A stretch of 64,000 nt of DNA, from assembly GCF_905220565.1 (NCBI RefSeq), contig NC_059423.1, forward strand, positions 2,476,001 through 2,540,000, written 5' to 3'. A program made the translations under genes and the position numbers. Numbering within the stretch: the stretch's first letter is position 1; every line of letters starts with the position of its first letter. The stretch comes from Melitaea cinxia. Lineage: Eukaryota; Arthropoda; Insecta; Lepidoptera; Nymphalidae. The notes below the pieces were generated by a model. The model was given only the letters and a program-made list of their open reading frames with translations. It had not been told where the DNA came from and ran no database searches. Positions 25,201-40,200 of this stretch are shown piece by piece.

Positions 25201-28200
25201 TAATAAGCGCAACGAAAAAAAATATAATTAATTACTTTAAGCACTTTCGCGAATTTTAACGTCCGTTTTTAAAATAATTGTTTATGTTAATTATAATTTC
25301 TCTTTTTAATGATTTTATATAATTAGTTCTTATTATTATTGACATACAGTAACAGTAACATTGCTGTTCAACCAACAACAACCCTGTTGTTGGTTTGATT
25401 TCAGGGCTCAGGATTGATGCGATATTTATATACATTGTAAGCGACGCAATATTATCTGTGACCCATGTACAATATAATCTGTAATGTGGTACAAATTGGT
25501 ATGTTGGTAAAATGTTAATATAGTGTAAGGTATATTATAAGACATTATGGTAGTCGTCCAGTAACCGTCGCTGCGATCGGCACGTTTAAATTAAGTCATT
25601 TGTAAAAGCTTCCATCTATCCTCAATAAATATATCCTCACCACAAGTGTTTTCTATCCGTCCAAGATCGACCTTCTACATACATATATACCATGAATTTA
25701 CAAAAAAATTATATTAACCAGCTATTATTACCTAAGGCGTTAAGCTGTCTATATTTGATAATTATTTTTCTCATGATCATTCATAATTTTCATAAAATCA
25801 GCGTTACGAAGTTCGTCCTGTCATTTACTAAGTAATATAAATTGCCAATATTTTTTTTTTTTTGTAAACAGGAATTAAAATTAGCGTTTACCTGAGTTAT
25901 AGAAATATGGTTATTTATTTTATTTAAAAAATTATAACCGTTGACTTTATAAAATAAAATTCACACGTATCACTTTACCTGCTTCAAGACAAGGAGGTGA
26001 AGTGACAGATGGTATGGGTACTAAATGTTTGAAATCAAATTTATAAATTAGCGCTTGATTATAATCCTATAACACACATTTTTTTTAATTAGGCCATACA
26101 GATGTTTATCGTAGTCTGGGCGCTTGTGCTTATGATAGATGGATTTACATCTCAGTACCTGTTTTAATGAAGAGATGGACCTACAATACCACCATATGGA
26201 GAGGACCACAAGGAAAAAGAAAGAGAGAAAGACACTCTCACCCGATGAAAGGATGAAATAAAAAAAGTTGCTGGCCCAAAGTGGTGGCTAATCGCACAGG
26301 ACAGAGAGAAGTGGGCATCATTGGAGGAGGCCTTTACCCAACCTGGGGACCTTGTTTAACCTAAGTAATTTAGTATAAGTAAAAGTAAATAATTATAAGC
26401 AACTAGTAAAACTTTATAATAATATATTAATAATAGTTTCTCTTGTACTATAGCACGGTCAAATAAAGACTTTTATTTATTTATTTATTTTTAATTTATT
26501 TTTTATTTTTTTATTTTATTTATTTATTTACCTGTTTTAATAAAGAATAAAAATAAACGCTTCACATTCTACGGCCCTCGGTAGGATTTTTCCTATGTCA
26601 GGGGTCCGGAAACACAACATCTATATGGCCAATACAAATGTCTGTCGTGAGCGGGGATCGAACCCGCGATCGCCACCGCAACAGCCAGTGCTGTGACTTC
26701 TGCGCTAACGCGTCGTCACGGTTCAATGGTTATTATAAACGCTATTTGACGGATGACTGTATCCACCGGATATAAGTTTATAATATATTTTTGTTTTTTA
26801 ACATCGAATTCTATTATACGTATGAGATAAGCTTGAGCGACTACAAAATCTCGCTATCCGGTTGTCTGGGTGTTTGTGCAGTCCTTGTGGGTCTCCAGCC
26901 GTCGGTCCCGGTTGTTATCATGTACACCTGATAGCGATCGTTACTCATAGTAGGGAATATATCCGCCAACCCGCATTGGAGCAGCGTGGTGGATTAAGCT
27001 CTGATTCCTCTCCTACATGGGAAAAAAGGCCTATGCCCAGTAGTGGGATATTACAAGCTGAAGCGTAAATTTAACCATGTTTCTGAATTTCACTTAAAGC
27101 TCAAGTGGCTTTTTTTACGCTCTCGCCGGAACCTGCATAATCTTCCTCTACTGTACTGTGTTATTTGATACTAAGGCTCCGTCTTACTTAAAGAAAAATT
27201 TGAATATTTGAGGAATGCTTCGGTATCAAGGACATTGCGAAGTCATGTAGTGAAGATGCCGATGCACAAAAGTAAGTTTTTCAGTCAGTCCTTTACTGTT
27301 GAAGCTATAAGTTTATGAAATAGTCTGCCGTTGTATATAAAAGAGGTTGAGCCACTACAGGCATTTAGTATGTAAAAATTTACTATGTTAAACGGACGAC
27401 ATAAAATGAGTTTTTAGCCTACTTCAAAAAAGGAGGATGTTACTCAATTCGACCGTATATATTTTTTTTATGTATGTTCGGGGATAACTCCGTCGTTTAT
27501 GAATCGATTTTGATAATTCTTTTTTTGTCGGAAAGGAGATATCTCTAGTTTAGTACCATGATAAGGAAACCAGGATCTGATGATGGGATCCTAGAGAAAT
27601 CGAGGGAAACCCTCGAAAATCCGCATAACTTTTTACTGAGTGTACCGATTTTAATGATTTAATCGAAAGCCGATGTTTATCATGTAGTCACATTTAAATT
27701 TCATCGAGATCTGACGACAATTTTTTTGAGTAATCTTTGACAATGCGTATTTACTTGACTAATTTTTCGTCTACCTACGTTGTATTACTTGTCGATATAA
27801 TTGAAGTCGGTTTTTCTTCGTTTGCCTGCAAACACAATTATGTTCTAATATGTTTTCCCTCAGAGTTTAATATGTTTATTATTAATTTTGTCAATTATAA
27901 TAATAAGATTGTTTTTTATTTATTTATTAGTTTATAATAAGGTTATGTATTATTAATGTATGTGTGTAAGTATGTATGTATTCATGTGTGTATGTATGCA
28001 TTTATAAAAGTATAGTCTGTAGTAATGTGTATGTATTAGCATGTAAGTTTATCATATAACTACACCACCTACCCTGTCTCGAGATTATATTAAATTTATC
28101 CTTCCTTTACTTGGGTTGTCTGGAAGAAATGGGTAAATAGTCATAAGTCCGCTCATTGTACTTCACAGTCTGTAAATGTTTTTCAATGTGTTTAATGTTT

Positions 28201-31200
28201 AAAATGTAGTTGTGGTGTACAATAAAGTATAAATAAATAAATAAATATTTCTATTCTTAATTGTGAATCAGGAAGTTGTAGTTTCTTTATTGAGACAAAA
28301 AACGTTTATCACTTCTACAGGTGAGTCTATTCGTAACTTATGTGCAAGATTAACTTGCATGCATAACGGGTGAAAAAGGCCCTTGGTGGGGGCCTTTGAG
28401 TTAATTATGTATACCAGTGGTCGCCCGGTGGTCGAAAATTCGAGAAATATTTAATTCAAATTATAATTTTGACCATTGTTACCGTTCTGTTGTCAAAAAC
28501 TTTAAATAATAAACAAAAGGGTATATTTGTGTGTGTGGTAGTGTGTGTCATGTTTTTATTTTTTATTGATTTAGTGTATTTTTTATTCATAATTGTAAAA
28601 AAATATTAGCATTCATCACTCCTTCTTTATATAAATATGCTTTTTTACCACTATAGAAACGACGCCGCGTTGGCGCAACGGTTACAGCCATGGATTGTAC
28701 CTGTTGCGCTTGTTTGTTTGTTGCGGGTTCGATCCCCACACATGACAAACATTTGTATTGGCCATACAGGTGTTTTCCGTGATCTGAGTGTTTGTGCAGT
28801 CCTTGTGGGTCTCCCCACGTGCCTTGTATAGCACGTTAGGCCGTTGGTCCCGGTTGTTATCATGTACACCTGATAGCGATCGTTACTCTTAGTAGGCAAT
28901 ATATCCGCTAACTCGCATTGGAGTAGCGCGGTGAATCATCATCGCTCTGATCCTTCTCCTACATGGGGAAAAAAGCCTATGCCCAGTAGTGGGATATTAC
29001 AGGATGAAGCGAATAACTTGCTAAGTATTCGTCAATTTTTATTTTAAGGGCAATTTAAGTGTATCAACAATTACCATAATCAATCATCAACCAAATACAT
29101 TTACGTAAAACTAAATTGAAATAGAACAAATTCGCATGTCTGCATTACTGTGTATTAAAATAAATAACAAATTAAATATGAATTTTAACCTTTCCAAGTC
29201 CTAATTGTGGAGTTTCTTATATATGCGCACACTTACTCGCATACACACAAATAAACAGATACCCAGACACTCACACACATACAAATACACACGCACAAAA
29301 TTAGTATTTTTATATTATCTACCATAAAAAAAAAATTGGCCTCGCAGCCTATGCTGAAATCCGACCCCTAAAGTTGATTAATTTTCAGTGACCTCCAGAT
29401 AAGTATTCTAGGTATTATAAGCGTGAAGTTTGGGTGGAGGTGTGTTTTATTGTTATTGTTAATACGATTATAATAAACGATAGATATATTGTATGATTTC
29501 GATTTCTTTTAAAATATTGTATCTGCGCGGTCTCGCTTATCTGTTGACTGGCGACAAAAAATCAATCAAAAAAAGTAACAAACGCACTAGACGCCACTAC
29601 GATTTTCGAAGGTTCCCCTCGATTTCTCTGAGATGCCATCTTCAGATTCTGGTTTCCAACCAAATCCACTCCAACCAACACAATCCAAACCAATCGGTTC
29701 ATAAACGACAAAGTTATCCGCGAAATAAATAAACAAAGAATGATCAAAATCGCTATGTGCACATAAAAACTACAGGCAATTTGGGAGCCCCCTCCCTATT
29801 TTAAAAAACGATTCGTTTTACATACGAACCGTTAAATTAAATTAGGAACTGGGCTATAGGGCACTCGAACAAGGCCCGTCAAAATATTATGATATGATAT
29901 CAACGTCCGCTAAATCAGGTGATATTTTTTGACGCTTCCGTTTAAACTATAGATAAAAATTCCTGTGAAGTGTGGAAAGTTGCATTTACGCTGATGGCAG
30001 CGTATTCTAGTTCCGTTCTAAGTAAATTTATTTATATAAATAATATCTAGCTAAGCGAACTTCGTTACGCTTCAGCCTGTATTATCCCTCTTCTGAGCAT
30101 TGGCCTCTTTCCCCGTGTAGGAGAAGGATCAGAGCTTAATTGACAACACTGCTCCAATGCGGGTTGGCGGATACATTCCCTGCTATGAGTAACGATCTCT
30201 ATCATATATTTATGATAACAACCGGAACCGGCTTAACGTGCTCTCCGAGGCACGGTGGGGAGATCTACAAGGGCAGACATCCAAACCGGAAAGACATATT
30301 TGCATAAATACAAATACCCACCCCGAGCGGGCATCGAACCCGTAAACCGTCGGTGTTCTAGGCGATTACTCGCGCCGCTACACTAGAACGGTTGATGTTA
30401 CATTGTTCAGTTTAATATAATTTGACGTAAGGATTTGTATACTAATACTTTGTTTAATGAAGGTATTATAATGAAACAACTTTTTCAGGGAGGACTTCTC
30501 GTGACCATGGTTGCATGGTTTCATTATAATGAATAATTCATTATTTATTTATAAATACTGTATATCTTAATATATATAAATCTCGTGTCACAATGTTTGT
30601 CCTCAATGGACTCCTAAACTACTTAACCGATTTTAGTCAAATTTGCACACCGTGTGCAGTTTGATCCAACTTAAAAGATAGGCTATATTTTATTTTGATA
30701 TATTATGTTATTATTATATTTCAGAAAAAAATAAGGTGATACGAAGTTCGCCAGGTCAGCTAGTAACTGTATATGTTTATGTTATGTTTACTGTACTGTT
30801 ATGTTTTTGATAATTAATTTTCATATTATATTGTTAATTTAATTTTATCATTTTTTATACATTTTTTATACAACTATGTCCGCAATCAAACGTACGGCTC
30901 GATGATGGTAAGCAATTACTGCAGCTTACAGACGCCAGAAGCATAGCAAGCGCGTTGCCGACCTTACCCCCAGTCCCCCCAGGAGCTCTGGTCACCAACA
31001 GGAACACAACATGTCTTGAAAAATATCCAATTCATATTTAAATAAATACTAGACGATACAAACTGTAAAGTCATTGTTTTTACTGAATATTTGGAGCAGG
31101 AATTTCCTGCTGTGCCTTATCTCAGTTTAAATTATTATCTCTATTGATAGGGGTTGTATGTAGTCTAACTTTAGGAGCGTAGAATCACGTCGGCCATCGA

Positions 31201-34200
31201 AAAGGGAGGATCCTCCGACCAGACGGTTGTTGTGTCTGGCGGGCTAACGCCCCGACGGTTGTTGTCGGGATTTTGTATATATACTTATTCACTTTGAAAA
31301 CTCTGATAGCGCGATGTAGCATACGTCAGTTTTCTCTAATTACGTAGTTTGTAGTCGTTCGTATTTCGCGCGATAGATGTCGCCACATAACTAATAACTA
31401 ATAAGATCTGTATCTAATATCTAATCTAACTAATAAGAAGACCGCCTTTTTACTTTCATAAAAGAAAATTTAATGTAAACCTTAATATAAAGAATTAAAT
31501 AAAATAATAAATAATTTGATGAATGAAAAAACTAACACGCAAAAAATATATTTTAGTGATTATTAATTTGAAGATAACGCAGGGTATTTGATGTAAAAAG
31601 GTTTGAAACGTATCATTAATTATAAAGATAAACTTGACAAATACGTAAGCAATTACACGAGTTTCTTAGAAATTGCTAAAAAGGTCCTCGTAAAGGCATA
31701 CACTGGGGTCAAGGGCATATCACATTGGTATTTGTATAAAGAACACAATTATAAAAACAGAAAATGATTTTAATTCCGAAAATCGAAGATTTGATTGTAC
31801 ATGAATAATTGTATTTGCGCGCAGTGAAAAAAAAACCGACTTCAACACAACGAACTATATAACGTAGGTGTGTAGCCACAAAAATAGTCAATTAAATGCG
31901 CATTATTATTTAACTCAAAAAGTACTTATCAGATCTCAATCAAATTCAACTGGGATCACACTACAAGCGCAAGCTTTAAAAAAAATAATCATCTAAATCG
32001 GTACTCTCAGTTAAAGTCTAAATTAGATTTATCACTACACATTTTTTTTATAAAACTAAGTCGGCAAACAAGCGTACGGCTCACCTGATGGTAAGCGATT
32101 ACCGTAGCTTATAGACGCCTGCAACACCAGAAGCATCGCAAGCGCGTTGCCGACCCAATCCCCAATCCCCCAGGAGCTCTGGTCACCTTACTCACCAACA
32201 GGAATACAATACTGCTTGAAAACAGTATTATTTAGCTGTGATCTTCTGTAAGGTCGAGGTACTTCCCCGGGCGGACTACTTCATATTTTGAGCAGAAAAT
32301 TTCCTGCTGTCTGAGTAAACATATGTATAATTTAATACGCGACATAGGGAAATTCTAATACTTTGTATTTGCATACGAATTATTCTGCTAGTTAGATACG
32401 TTTGTTGTGCGTTCGTGCGTATGTCAGAACGAAACAAAAAATTTCAAAATGTTTAACAGTTTTTTGGTAGCCATAATGTCATATATATAAATAACTACAT
32501 ATGCCTGTTTCTGAAGGACATCCTCATGAATAAATACGAACGAATATTGTATATTTATTTGTCGTTTATATTATAATTAGGTGAACATTCTCGAAAAATA
32601 CAAAACACGTCTTTGCAATAGTTCAAAATTTGTTAGTTAAATTTTTTTTAACAAATTGCTATTTTAGTAGTTTATGTGAGGTCATAATTAAAATATTAAC
32701 TGGTATTATTCAATTTAAATAGACTTTTGAATATTTGAATAAATCGTAATTCAGATTTCTTAAATTTACTTAATGTTTATGTAGGGCTCAGCACGAGAGA
32801 TTTTTTTTTTAAATCTGGAATGGTCCATTTGGCAAGTAACTCAATTTTATAGAAGATCACAGCTAAATAGCGCTGCTCTTAAGTATTCTTGTGTTCTTGT
32901 AGTGAGTAAGGTGGCCAGAGCTCCTGGGAAGGGTTGGGGATAGGGGTCGGTAATGCGCTAGAAATGCTCCTGGTCTTGCGGGCGTCAATACTATCTATCA
33001 GAGAGACCGTACGCTTGCCAAAGAAGCAAGCTTTTAAATTGTCATTTTACAAATTAAAATTATATATATTTTTTTATTAATTAATTATAGTTATAGTAAA
33101 CAAAATGAAAAAAAAATAGTTAAGGTGAAACTACTACCGGTTCGGAATGTAGAAGCTCCAGAAAAACTCCGCAATTACTATTTTAGAATCTTTTGTTTAA
33201 TCTACAAAGTATCTATGTATGTATGTATGTTGCATGTAAGCTGTAAATACCTAAAATTCTAATCTGAGCATTATTAACAACTGTAGTCGATTCTTTGGAT
33301 TATCTGTTTATTCCAGCAAGTCACAACTCTCTGTTTTAGGATTGTTTTGCGTTGAATTGGTCGCGTTTTAAATTATTCCAACGTGGTTAAAAATCTTGGC
33401 GTCCACAGCTCTTTTTCTAGGTGACCATAAATGACTGAAATTAATCGCAGAATTTTTGCAACCTGAAATCTACGGCAACTAGATTCTTACGCCATTTCCT
33501 GCCTCGCACGACCACTATATGGAGTCAGCTGCGACCAACGGTATTTCCGAACCGATACGACTTAAAGACCTTCAAAAGAAGAGTATACTCCTATTTTAAT
33601 GGCCAGCGACGCGCCTGCTAATCCGATACCGGTCTTGGTATGACTTTGTTGTTAAACATTTAAAGATAATATTCAAACTAGTCGCATCCAGAGGAACAAA
33701 AGTTCTAATAGGCCCCAAGAGCACTTTCAAATCGTCATTTTACAAATTAAAACTTTAAATATCAATAATTATATTTGTAGATGTAAAGTTACCACCGATC
33801 CGGAATGTAGATTCTGCAGAGAAGAATCGGCAAGAAACTCCGCAGTTACTCTTTTGAAAAATAATATATAAACTGTGTTTTACTACAAAATTAGTAACAT
33901 GTTGCATAAAATGCAGCGTCACTAAGTCCACACATCTTTGTATGTGTATTATCTTAAAATACTTATAGAATTTCGAAATCCACACAATTGAATGCATCAC
34001 TAAAGTCTAGTAACACACTACATCGTAGGCTTTCGACTCTCCATGGCATATCTAATATCCTCGTAACCCTTAGGAGCGTGATCACAGTGCTATCTCCGGT
34101 TCTGAATCCGGAGTGCCAAGGACTTAATAGACATTTAGACGCCAAGTACTGAGATAATTGGTCTTCCAAAATATGTTCTAGAACTTGCTTGAACTTTGTT

Positions 34201-37200
34201 GGAAAGACTGTGGGGATGGTGAAGTAGGTTTGTTGACTTTAGACATTGAAACAACGTAAGCTTTTGTCCATATAGAGGGTAATGAGCAAGTAGATATGGA
34301 ACAGTTAAACAAGTGAATTAATAAAGAAAGCAATTCTGGGAGTATGAGGTGAATCATCGTGGAACATATCTCATCATAACTTCACGAGTATATGTTTCAC
34401 AACTTCCTTCTGAGTAACCGATTGCAAGACAAAGGAATAACGCGACCGTAACATAATTTTAGACAAATTGGAGATAGTATTTGATGTTACGAGCACGTCC
34501 AATGCCATAGGAGAAGTTGAGAAATGATTGTTTAAGGCGTTCAAATCTACTGAATTGTCACCAGAATTTGATGATACGATTCATTCGTTTCAGTAGTGCT
34601 GTGGGTATAACGATGCTTCGCTACACGACACATTTTATAGAATCAGTTATGCTGGGACCTGTACTGATCAAAGTTGGCGTCAGTTAGGTATTTCCTCACA
34701 TGAGACCTTGCTTTATCACACTTACTCATACACTGCTTTATTTCTGCTGAAATCCACGACGCTGGACTATTTTTTATTTTAACATGTTTTAAAGGAACGT
34801 GTTTATTGAACAAATTAAATACTGTAGATTTAGGCCTGGAAACCTTTGCGTCGGTGAGTACCTCATTAAAAACGGTTCGCAATCGAAGTCTAATGAAATC
34901 AGATTTTAACAAATGAAAACTGAACAAGTCTTCGCCTATAAGAACACCCAACCTTACGCTTTGAGCGGTGAGTCTGAGTTATTTGTGCTGTTCTTTTTCC
35001 AAATATTAAACGAATAAATAAATATCATGTAAATTGTGTAATGACGTTATACATTGGTATTAAAAGTTACAAAGGAATAGTTTAATTTATTGTTTTTAGC
35101 GCATTTTAAATAAAAGCTTGTTTTTTAGTCTTTTTATTTTTAATTTATTTAATAAATAAAAACGACGATAATCGAAGAATTCAAAATTTAACTTAAAATA
35201 AAATTCACATAGAAATTTTTTTACTTGCATTGCTTTATACTCGTAATTAGCTTAATATATGCTTCATTAAAATTTAATTAATCATTTATTTTAATTAAAA
35301 GACGTTGGCACTTAATTTATACTTATCTTATTACAATCTAAGTGATCATAACAAAAACACCATTTTCGAATCAGATTTTATCAGAATCTTACATACTTTA
35401 ATTTAATTTATTTTAAAACAAATACGTACTAAATAATTAAATTATTTTTCATGAGAAATTTTTCATAAAACCACAAGAATAACTCTAAAAATTAAATCAA
35501 CTAAAAATCATTTATATCATTGAGTAGAGTATAACGTTAAAATAAATAGTTATATAACACTAGCTGACTCGGCAAGTTGTCTTGCCGCTAAACGCTATTT
35601 AAAAATAGGGGTTGGTGTTAGAGGGGTTAAAATTTAGGGTAATTTGTATTTTTCAATACCAAATCATAATAAAATAAAAAATAAATAATTTATCTAAAAA
35701 TTAACCCTTAATATTTAAGGGACATCTATATGGGATGGGGGGAAGGGGATATGGAGGAAATAGATGTTGTTCGATTCTCAGACCTACCCAATATGCACAC
35801 AAAATTTCATGAGAATCGCTCAAGCCGTTTCGGAGGATTTTAGCTACAAACACCGCGACACGAGAATTTTATATACTCGTATTAGATTTTATATACGTTT
35901 TTTTATACAACTTAGTCGGCAAACAAGCGCTCACCTGATGGTAAGCGATTACTGTAGCTTATAGACGCCTGCAACACCAAAAGCATCGCAAGCGCGTTAC
36001 CGACCCAATCCCCAATCCCCCCAGGAGCTCTGGTCACCTTACTCACCAACAGGAACACAATACTGCTTGAAAACAGCATTATTTAGCTGTGATCTTCTGT
36101 GATGTCGAGGTACTACCCCAGTCGGGCTGCTCCATATTTTGAGCAGGAATTCCTACCTCAGTTAAAAAGTTACCGTACCATGGCGTTTAGGCGAATGCAA
36201 CACCAGAATCATCGCAAGTCCGACTGTTGCCAACTTTACCTCCGACTATGCGAGTAGTCGCATAAGACACGGCGGGCTCGACGTTTTAGACGGGATGGAT
36301 ATTTTGTATGTGTACAAATGTTACTTTCGGGTTTGGATGTTAATCTTTGTGAGTCTCCCCACCGTGCCTCGGAAAGCACGTTAAGCCGTCGGATCCGTTT
36401 GTTATCATAAATACCTCATAGCGCTCCTTACTTATAATAGGTAACATATCCACCAACCCGCACTGGAACAGTGTGGTGGATTAAGCTCCAATCATTTTTC
36501 TTCATGGAGAAAGAGACCTATGCCCAACAGTGGGATAAGCTATATGATATTATTATTTCACTACGATTTTTCCTTAAATTAACCTGAAGCCACGTATGTA
36601 CCTTGTAATTGATAACATTGTTTTGTATTTTCACATCGAACGCGGAAGTTAGACACGCGGAACCAATTAATTTTTTAATTTAAATTTTAAATATTTATTT
36701 AATTTTAAGAATTATTTAAATACCCACGACAGATCTCCGACCAGATTTTTTGATTATTCATATTTCGAAAAAAAAACCTCAATATTTTGTATTATATTAA
36801 CTAGAATAGGATACGCCAGTTCTTAGTTCGTTTGTTGCGAGATAGATGTCGCTACATAGTTATCCGTCAGATAGCTTTATTCTCAATCGGCGAAACAGAA
36901 AGGCACTTGAAACGTCTGTTTTAGATTAAATGAAATATATAAAATATAAGAATATGCATTTAATATTTTATTAATTTATTGAAACAACTAAAATTAAATA
37001 TCAATATTCATAAAATATTAATAAAGCATTATAATAAATTAATATTTATACACTAAAATACGACAACCGTCTGTGTAGTGCTGCGTGTTCCGTGTGGCCG
37101 CCGGTGCTTATCGCCGGTTATGTTTTCGATTGCCCCTCGGAGTATTTGTATGAATATTTCTTGTCGATCTCGCTATCTGTCTTTGTTAGTCTTCAGAGAG

Positions 37201-40200
37201 CACGTTATGCCATCGGTCCCGGTTGTTATCATGTACACCTGATAGCGATCGTTACTCATAGTAGGGAATATTTTCGCCAACCCGCATTGGATCAGCGTGG
37301 CCTTCTCCTACATGGGGAAAGAGGCCTATGCCCAGCAAGCGGATATTACAGGTTGAAACGTTATTATCTATACATATAATAAAATGGTAGGAAAGTCAAA
37401 ACTGTACATTAAATATTTTTTTAAAAGAATACTTGGGGTGTGATCTATAATCGATACCGAAGCCAAAAATATAGTTTTTAGAATCTTTGTCTGTTTGTCT
37501 GTATGTATGTCCGGGATAAACTTAAAAAGTATCGCATGGATTTACTTCAAATTAGGCACGAATATTATTAAGAAGTCGGGTCAACATAATTATAGGCTAC
37601 ATATTATCATGCTTATCACCTACCGGGAACGAGCAGTGAACCTTTATTTCCTCAACGCATTCTGTAACAACGTATAATCTAAGGACGCATATTTGAATAT
37701 TGTTGTTATTATGTTAATAACCATGCTATATAAGCTAGCTTCATACTATAAAAATCACGCAATATAAGTAACAAGCCGATAAACATAATTAAATGAATAT
37801 AAGTAGATAAGACAATTTTAAAGCAGCGCCATCTATGAGATTTTTCTGTAGATATGAAATGTAAAGAAGAAACGGGTAAATGAATGTTATTTTAAAAGGT
37901 ATAATCGTAGGTATTTTTGATGCTATATAACGATCACGCAGACGACGTCGCGGGCAGCAGCTAGTATTATATAAAAATAATCGATATTTTTTTGAATACA
38001 CGTTGTAAATCATCAACATTAGACTAATATTATTGATCAACAAATTTTGTCCTTAAAGAAAGGGTATCTTTACACCTGTTATAATATACACCTGATAGCG
38101 ATCGTTACTTCTGCTGCGCCAACCCGCATTGGAGCAGCGTGGTGACTTGAGCTTTGATTCTTCTCCTATATGGGGAAAAAGGCTTATGCCCAGCAGTGGG
38201 ATATTACAGGCTGAAGCGTCAAGCGTCATGTAAACTTGAAGTAAAAAATATTATCTTGTTTACCATTTCCTTGCGTTAATATGATATAAATTAAATCTAC
38301 TGTTATAATTATAATAGTGTAAGAAATAATAATGTCATAAAGAAGAGAAATAATAAAAGAGAAAGAGAGAAATAATAATGTCAATAATCTTATCTTATGT
38401 ATAAATAAAAATGAATGTAGCTAAGCGCATAACTCGAGAATGCCTCGACCAATTCGGCTAATTTATTTTTTGTGTGTTCCTTAAAGACTACTGTGTTCCT
38501 TAAGGAAGGAAGGAAGGTTTTAATACCACAATAAAAAAAAAATACTTTTAACAGAACGAAGTCCCGGGCAGCTAGTTTATTAATAATAATACGGAACTAT
38601 TTTTAATTTGATTGACGTAAATTTTATTTTTAAAAGTGACTAAATGTTGACGAGACCAGTTACATTGATTCTATCTAATTATTTTTAACCGACTTCCAAA
38701 AAAGGAGGAGGTTCTCAATTCGACTGTTTTTTTTTTTATATAAACAGATACCACGTGTGCTATCATATCATTCACGTTGTTAATATGGGTATTAATTTAC
38801 CAGCTGCTTCTACTGAGTAGTCAAAAAATTGACATTCTCTAGTAATACCCTTAGTACTACTTCTAGTAATAATAATTTGAATCAATTGATCAGAGGACAG
38901 AGGAACAAGGCTCTAGCTATCAATTACACAAAACAAGTTATATACCTATTAAGTAATCAATATTTAAGTAACAAGCGTTGTTAATAATGAACGGTTCACA
39001 CTTAACGGTTCCCCCAGTAGGGTTTTCTCATGTGTTGATCCGGAAATGCATACAATACACAAACACAACGCCCAGACCACGACCAACATCTATATGGACG
39101 ATACAAATCGAACTCGCGACCGCCAGCGCAACAGCCAGTGCGCCGCTGCGCTAAAATAATACAAAGCCTTTTTGGTAAGGAATTTGAACATGCATAACCG
39201 AACACTGGCTTAAAATAAATAAATAAAATCACTATCAGTTTGTTTTTAATTTTGATATGCATCAAGTTGCCAGTTTCTTTTGTAGGAATATAGCCATACA
39301 TTATGACTCATTCATCACAATATTCAAAAATATTTAAGCTTGTTTATGCCCCGGATAACATTAGAAATAAAATTAAGTTTATTAAAAACAAAATTAAAAT
39401 GTCTTTAAATATTATAATGCCAAAACTGGAAGAGCTAAAGATCGTAATAGTGTTAGTGAGCTGATCATTGACAATCGCTGTATTAAATCAGATAATCAGT
39501 TGACAATAGCTTTGGAAAAAGCAGTTTGTAATGACCCTGCTTTCTGTTCCGTGGGATGCAAGTTCGATTCCCGCTTGAATCTGGGTGTAATATTTGTATT
39601 TATAAAATATATGTATTATTTGTGTCTATATTTAAAAAAAAAAATAGTTCTAACAGTTGGATATTACCTGTAACACAAGCATTAAGTTGCTTATCATAGG
39701 AACAGACGACTGTGTGTGTATGTTATAAGATATTTATTTATATTTATTTAATACTCTCTGAAGTGGTGCGCTAGTTTAGCGTTAATACCTTATTTCTAAA
39801 TAGTAAAAAAAAATATCAAATTTCAGCTCCAAATGTAAGATAAGCCGTTGACCACTCAGTGGTGATAACTTAGTTAACCGTTTTTTTTGGGATCACCATT
39901 GATTTAAAGTTACAGTTTTACCCCATATTTGTCGATAATGGATGGATTGGGGATTGGGTCGACAACGCGCTTGCGATGCTTCTGGTGTTGCAGACGTCTA
40001 TAAGCTACAGTAATCGCTTACCATCAGGTGAACCATACGCTTGTTTGCCGACCTAGTGGCATAAAAAAAAGATTGATTTCTGCAGCTTATGCGGTTAAGA
40101 GAATACGATTATTAACGGATGTCGATACCGCTAGATTGGTTTATTTAAGCTAGCTCCATAGTATAATGTTCTATGGCATTTTGCTATGAGGTAATGCGTC

